From Macrolepiota albuminosa (taxonomy: Eukaryota; Basidiomycota; Agaricomycetes; Agaricales; Agaricaceae), in the NCBI GenBank assembly GCA_027475525.1, contig JAMWFC010000049.1, forward strand, positions 1,489,297 through 1,553,296: DNA of 64,000 nucleotides, in the 5' to 3' direction. Shown here in pieces: positions 62,567-64,000 of the stretch; within the stretch, counting starts at the first letter, position 1; each line of letters opens with the position of its first letter. A model generated the notes under the pieces. That model was not told the origin of the DNA. It made no database searches and saw only the letters and a program-made list of their open reading frames with translations. The position numbers were made by a program, and so were the translations under genes.

Positions 62567-63943
62567 CTAAGCACATGAGCGCTTAGCAAGCTGATTTGGG
62601 TGCTTCACACCCTGCAGTTCTAAGTACCGATCCAATGCTGCCAACTTGGCACATGTGTGATACGACTCCCATGTCGTATCACCTGCACTCCATCGTACCT
62701 CGAATTCGAGGTGCATTCCTTCCTGCCACCGATGGCCCAGGATGTCCTTGACAAACCATTCCTGTTCGTCACTGGCACCAAAATCATATGGCTCGGGCGT
62801 CACCCGATTTGGAAACATAGCATCATCGTTTGCATTATATCGCCTAAGTAATGATACATGAAACTTAGGCACAATCCGACGTGCTTGCAGAGCTGCAGGC
62901 AGCTCCAGAACATAGTTCGATGTGCTTGGTTCCGCGACCAAGACTTTGTATGGTCCAATGAATTTTGGACACAACTTCCTCGCCCTTCCTTTCGGAAGAT
63001 TCAAGTTTTCCGTCGACAGATATACTAATGTCCCAGACATTAGCTCTGGTTCCTCACTCCGCCTATCATTTGCATGGCATGCCTGTATAACACGCATGGC
63101 AATGATAGCATCGTGTGCATTGGCTAGATTCTCCAATGCTTGCCGTGCAAAGTTCACCCCCTTGTGAACGACTCCATCCGTCCTTAGTTCGTGCAACATG
63201 GAGGGCATGTACCCTCCATTGAGCTCAAATGGCGCATATTTCGTGGTCTCTAACACACTCGCGTTGATTGCGAACTCGGTTAGCGGTATCCTATCTACCC
63301 AGTCACGTTGGTCTGGTCGGACCACCGTACGAAAGGTCTGGGCAATACTTCGATTTGCTCGCTCTGTCTGTCCATCCATCTGCAGATGAAACAATGTGGA
63401 CATGAGCAACTTAGCTCCCAAGAGCTTGTGAAGTTCTTGCCACCAGTGAGATGTAAACTTTGCGTCTCGATTGCTCACGATTGAACTTGGAAGGCCATGT
63501 AGCCTTACAATCTCCTTCAAGTAGATCCAGGATAATGCGGACGCAGTAATGGTTGTGTGCACCAGTATCAAGTGCACCATACTGGTCATTTGGCAAATAA
63601 CCACCCAAAGGTAGTTGTAACCTTTGGACTCGGGGAATGGACCAACAAAGTCCATTCCAATGGAGTCCCATGGCTTTGTCGGGATGTGCAAGGAATGCAA
63701 CTTCCCTGCTGGCTTCTTATTGCTGGTCTTTGACTGCTGGCAGACCTCACAGGTCTGCCAGAACTGCATCTGAGGCCACCAGTACCATTGCCTCAGGTAT
63801 TCCAGTGTTTTGTTGGTCCCAAAGTGACCAACAACCTCATGTGCTTGAGTGACAACCTGCGTGATTAATGTTCGGTCGCGTGGTAAGCACACCACATTGT
63901 GCCCTTGAACATTCATTATCCGGACCAGTCCTTTCTCATCCAC
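62567..63943 (-). CDS. Gypsy-4 Pol, integrase and C-terminal part (continues past window edge)
   Basis: 458 codons open. Integrase zinc region VTQAHEVVGHFGTNKTLEYL and CEVCQQ, then the catalytic core (GMDFVGPF, VSNRDAKFTSHWW, GQTERANRSIAQ). The C-terminus has FVKDILGHRW...FEVRWSAGDTTWE, a chromodomain-like fold, and ends LAKRSCA-stop, closely paralleling Gypsy-1 Pol. Differences suggest decay: a short deletion between WPQM and the CEVC motif, and several changes explainable by CpG transitions. RT and RNase H should lie beyond 64,000 on the right. This element, Gypsy-4, hosts the nested Gypsy-3. Confidence 0.88.
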   Translation of the reverse strand: MDEKGLVRIMNVQGHNVVCLPRDRTLITQVVTQAHEVVGHFGTNKTLEYLRQWYWWPQMQFWQTCEVCQQSKTSNKKPAGKLHSLHIPTKPWDSIGMDFVGPFPESKGYNYLWVVICQMTSMVHLILVHTTITASALSWIYLKEIVRLHGLPSSIVSNRDAKFTSHWWQELHKLLGAKLLMSTLFHLQMDGQTERANRSIAQTFRTVVRPDQRDWVDRIPLTEFAINASVLETTKYAPFELNGGYMPSMLHELRTDGVVHKGVNFARQALENLANAHDAIIAMRVIQACHANDRRSEEPELMSGTLVYLSTENLNLPKGRARKLCPKFIGPYKVLVAEPSTSNYVLELPAALQARRIVPKFHVSLLRRYNANDDAMFPNRVTPEPYDFGASDEQEWFVKDILGHRWQEGMHLEFEVRWSAGDTTWESYHTCAKLAALDRYLELQGVKHPNQLAKRSCA

Positions 63944-64000
63944 GCTGAAGCGTGGGTGGGCATTTGCGTTCTGCCAGATTTCTGTGTAGAAAGCATCGTG

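Noticed and set aside
1..64000. CRISPR arrays, bacterial operons or prophage
   Set aside because: Introns, LTR elements and eukaryotic genes throughout; no regular spacer-repeat pattern.

Overview
The window looks like a transposon-dense stretch of a basidiomycete (probably Agaricomycete) nuclear genome. The evidence is the short introns (about 31-66 bp), the KDZ-type transposase relic, chromodomain Ty3/Gypsy and Ty1/Copia elements, a LINE with an ORF2-encoded RNase H, and two conserved fungal genes (CTK3 and GCN1). Only about 8-9 kb is host coding sequence; most of the rest is mobile DNA, much of it nested. A 100-N scaffold gap shows that this is assembled draft sequence.

Layout. 1-10,350 is AT-rich accessory DNA: a spliced orphan gene (1542-2680), a palindromic repeat, a tRNA-derived SINE candidate, a LINE scrap, a decayed minus-strand hypothetical gene (5064-6450) and a broken KDZ transposase (about 6968-9949). 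10,373-18,168 is a nearly full-length minus-strand LINE inside a 22-bp target duplication, itself split by a solo LTR (10,930-11,428). 18,169-20,149 is host DNA: an intron-containing tRNA-Gly(GCC) and CTK3 on the minus strand. GCN1 begins at 20,150 on the plus strand and is cut twice. An intact Ty1/Copia element (21,022-25,845) sits in an early exon, and an 11.8-kb Ty3/Gypsy element (Gypsy-1, 32,725-44,514) sits near the 3' end. Both have LTR pairs that I read as identical and clean 5-bp target duplications. A short GCN1 remnant (44,515 to about 44,690) follows and runs straight into a truncated minus-strand Gypsy (Gypsy-2, to 46,552).

46,553-64,000 is more nested Gypsy DNA. It holds a gag/LTR remnant, then an old minus-strand element (Gypsy-4) related to Gypsy-1 that runs off the right edge. 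Gypsy-4 is split by a second large element (Gypsy-3, 48,829-59,714) with 779-bp LTRs and a GTTGC target duplication. Gypsy-3 encodes Gag, two tandem retropepsin-like domains, RT, RNase H, integrase and a chromodomain, and carries a spliced gene antisense to its 3' region. Gypsy-1 and Gypsy-4 share a third long sense-strand ORF downstream of pol whose function I do not recognise.

Two themes connect the regions. First, a conserved translation-control gene (GCN1, activator of the Gcn2 kinase) is physically broken in this haplotype by apparently very young insertions. Second, the Gypsy elements decay mainly through CpG to TpG/CpA transitions. The in-frame stops of Gypsy-3 and of the Gypsy-1 Gag/Pol are all TGA, which points to methylation-linked deamination or a RIP-like process.
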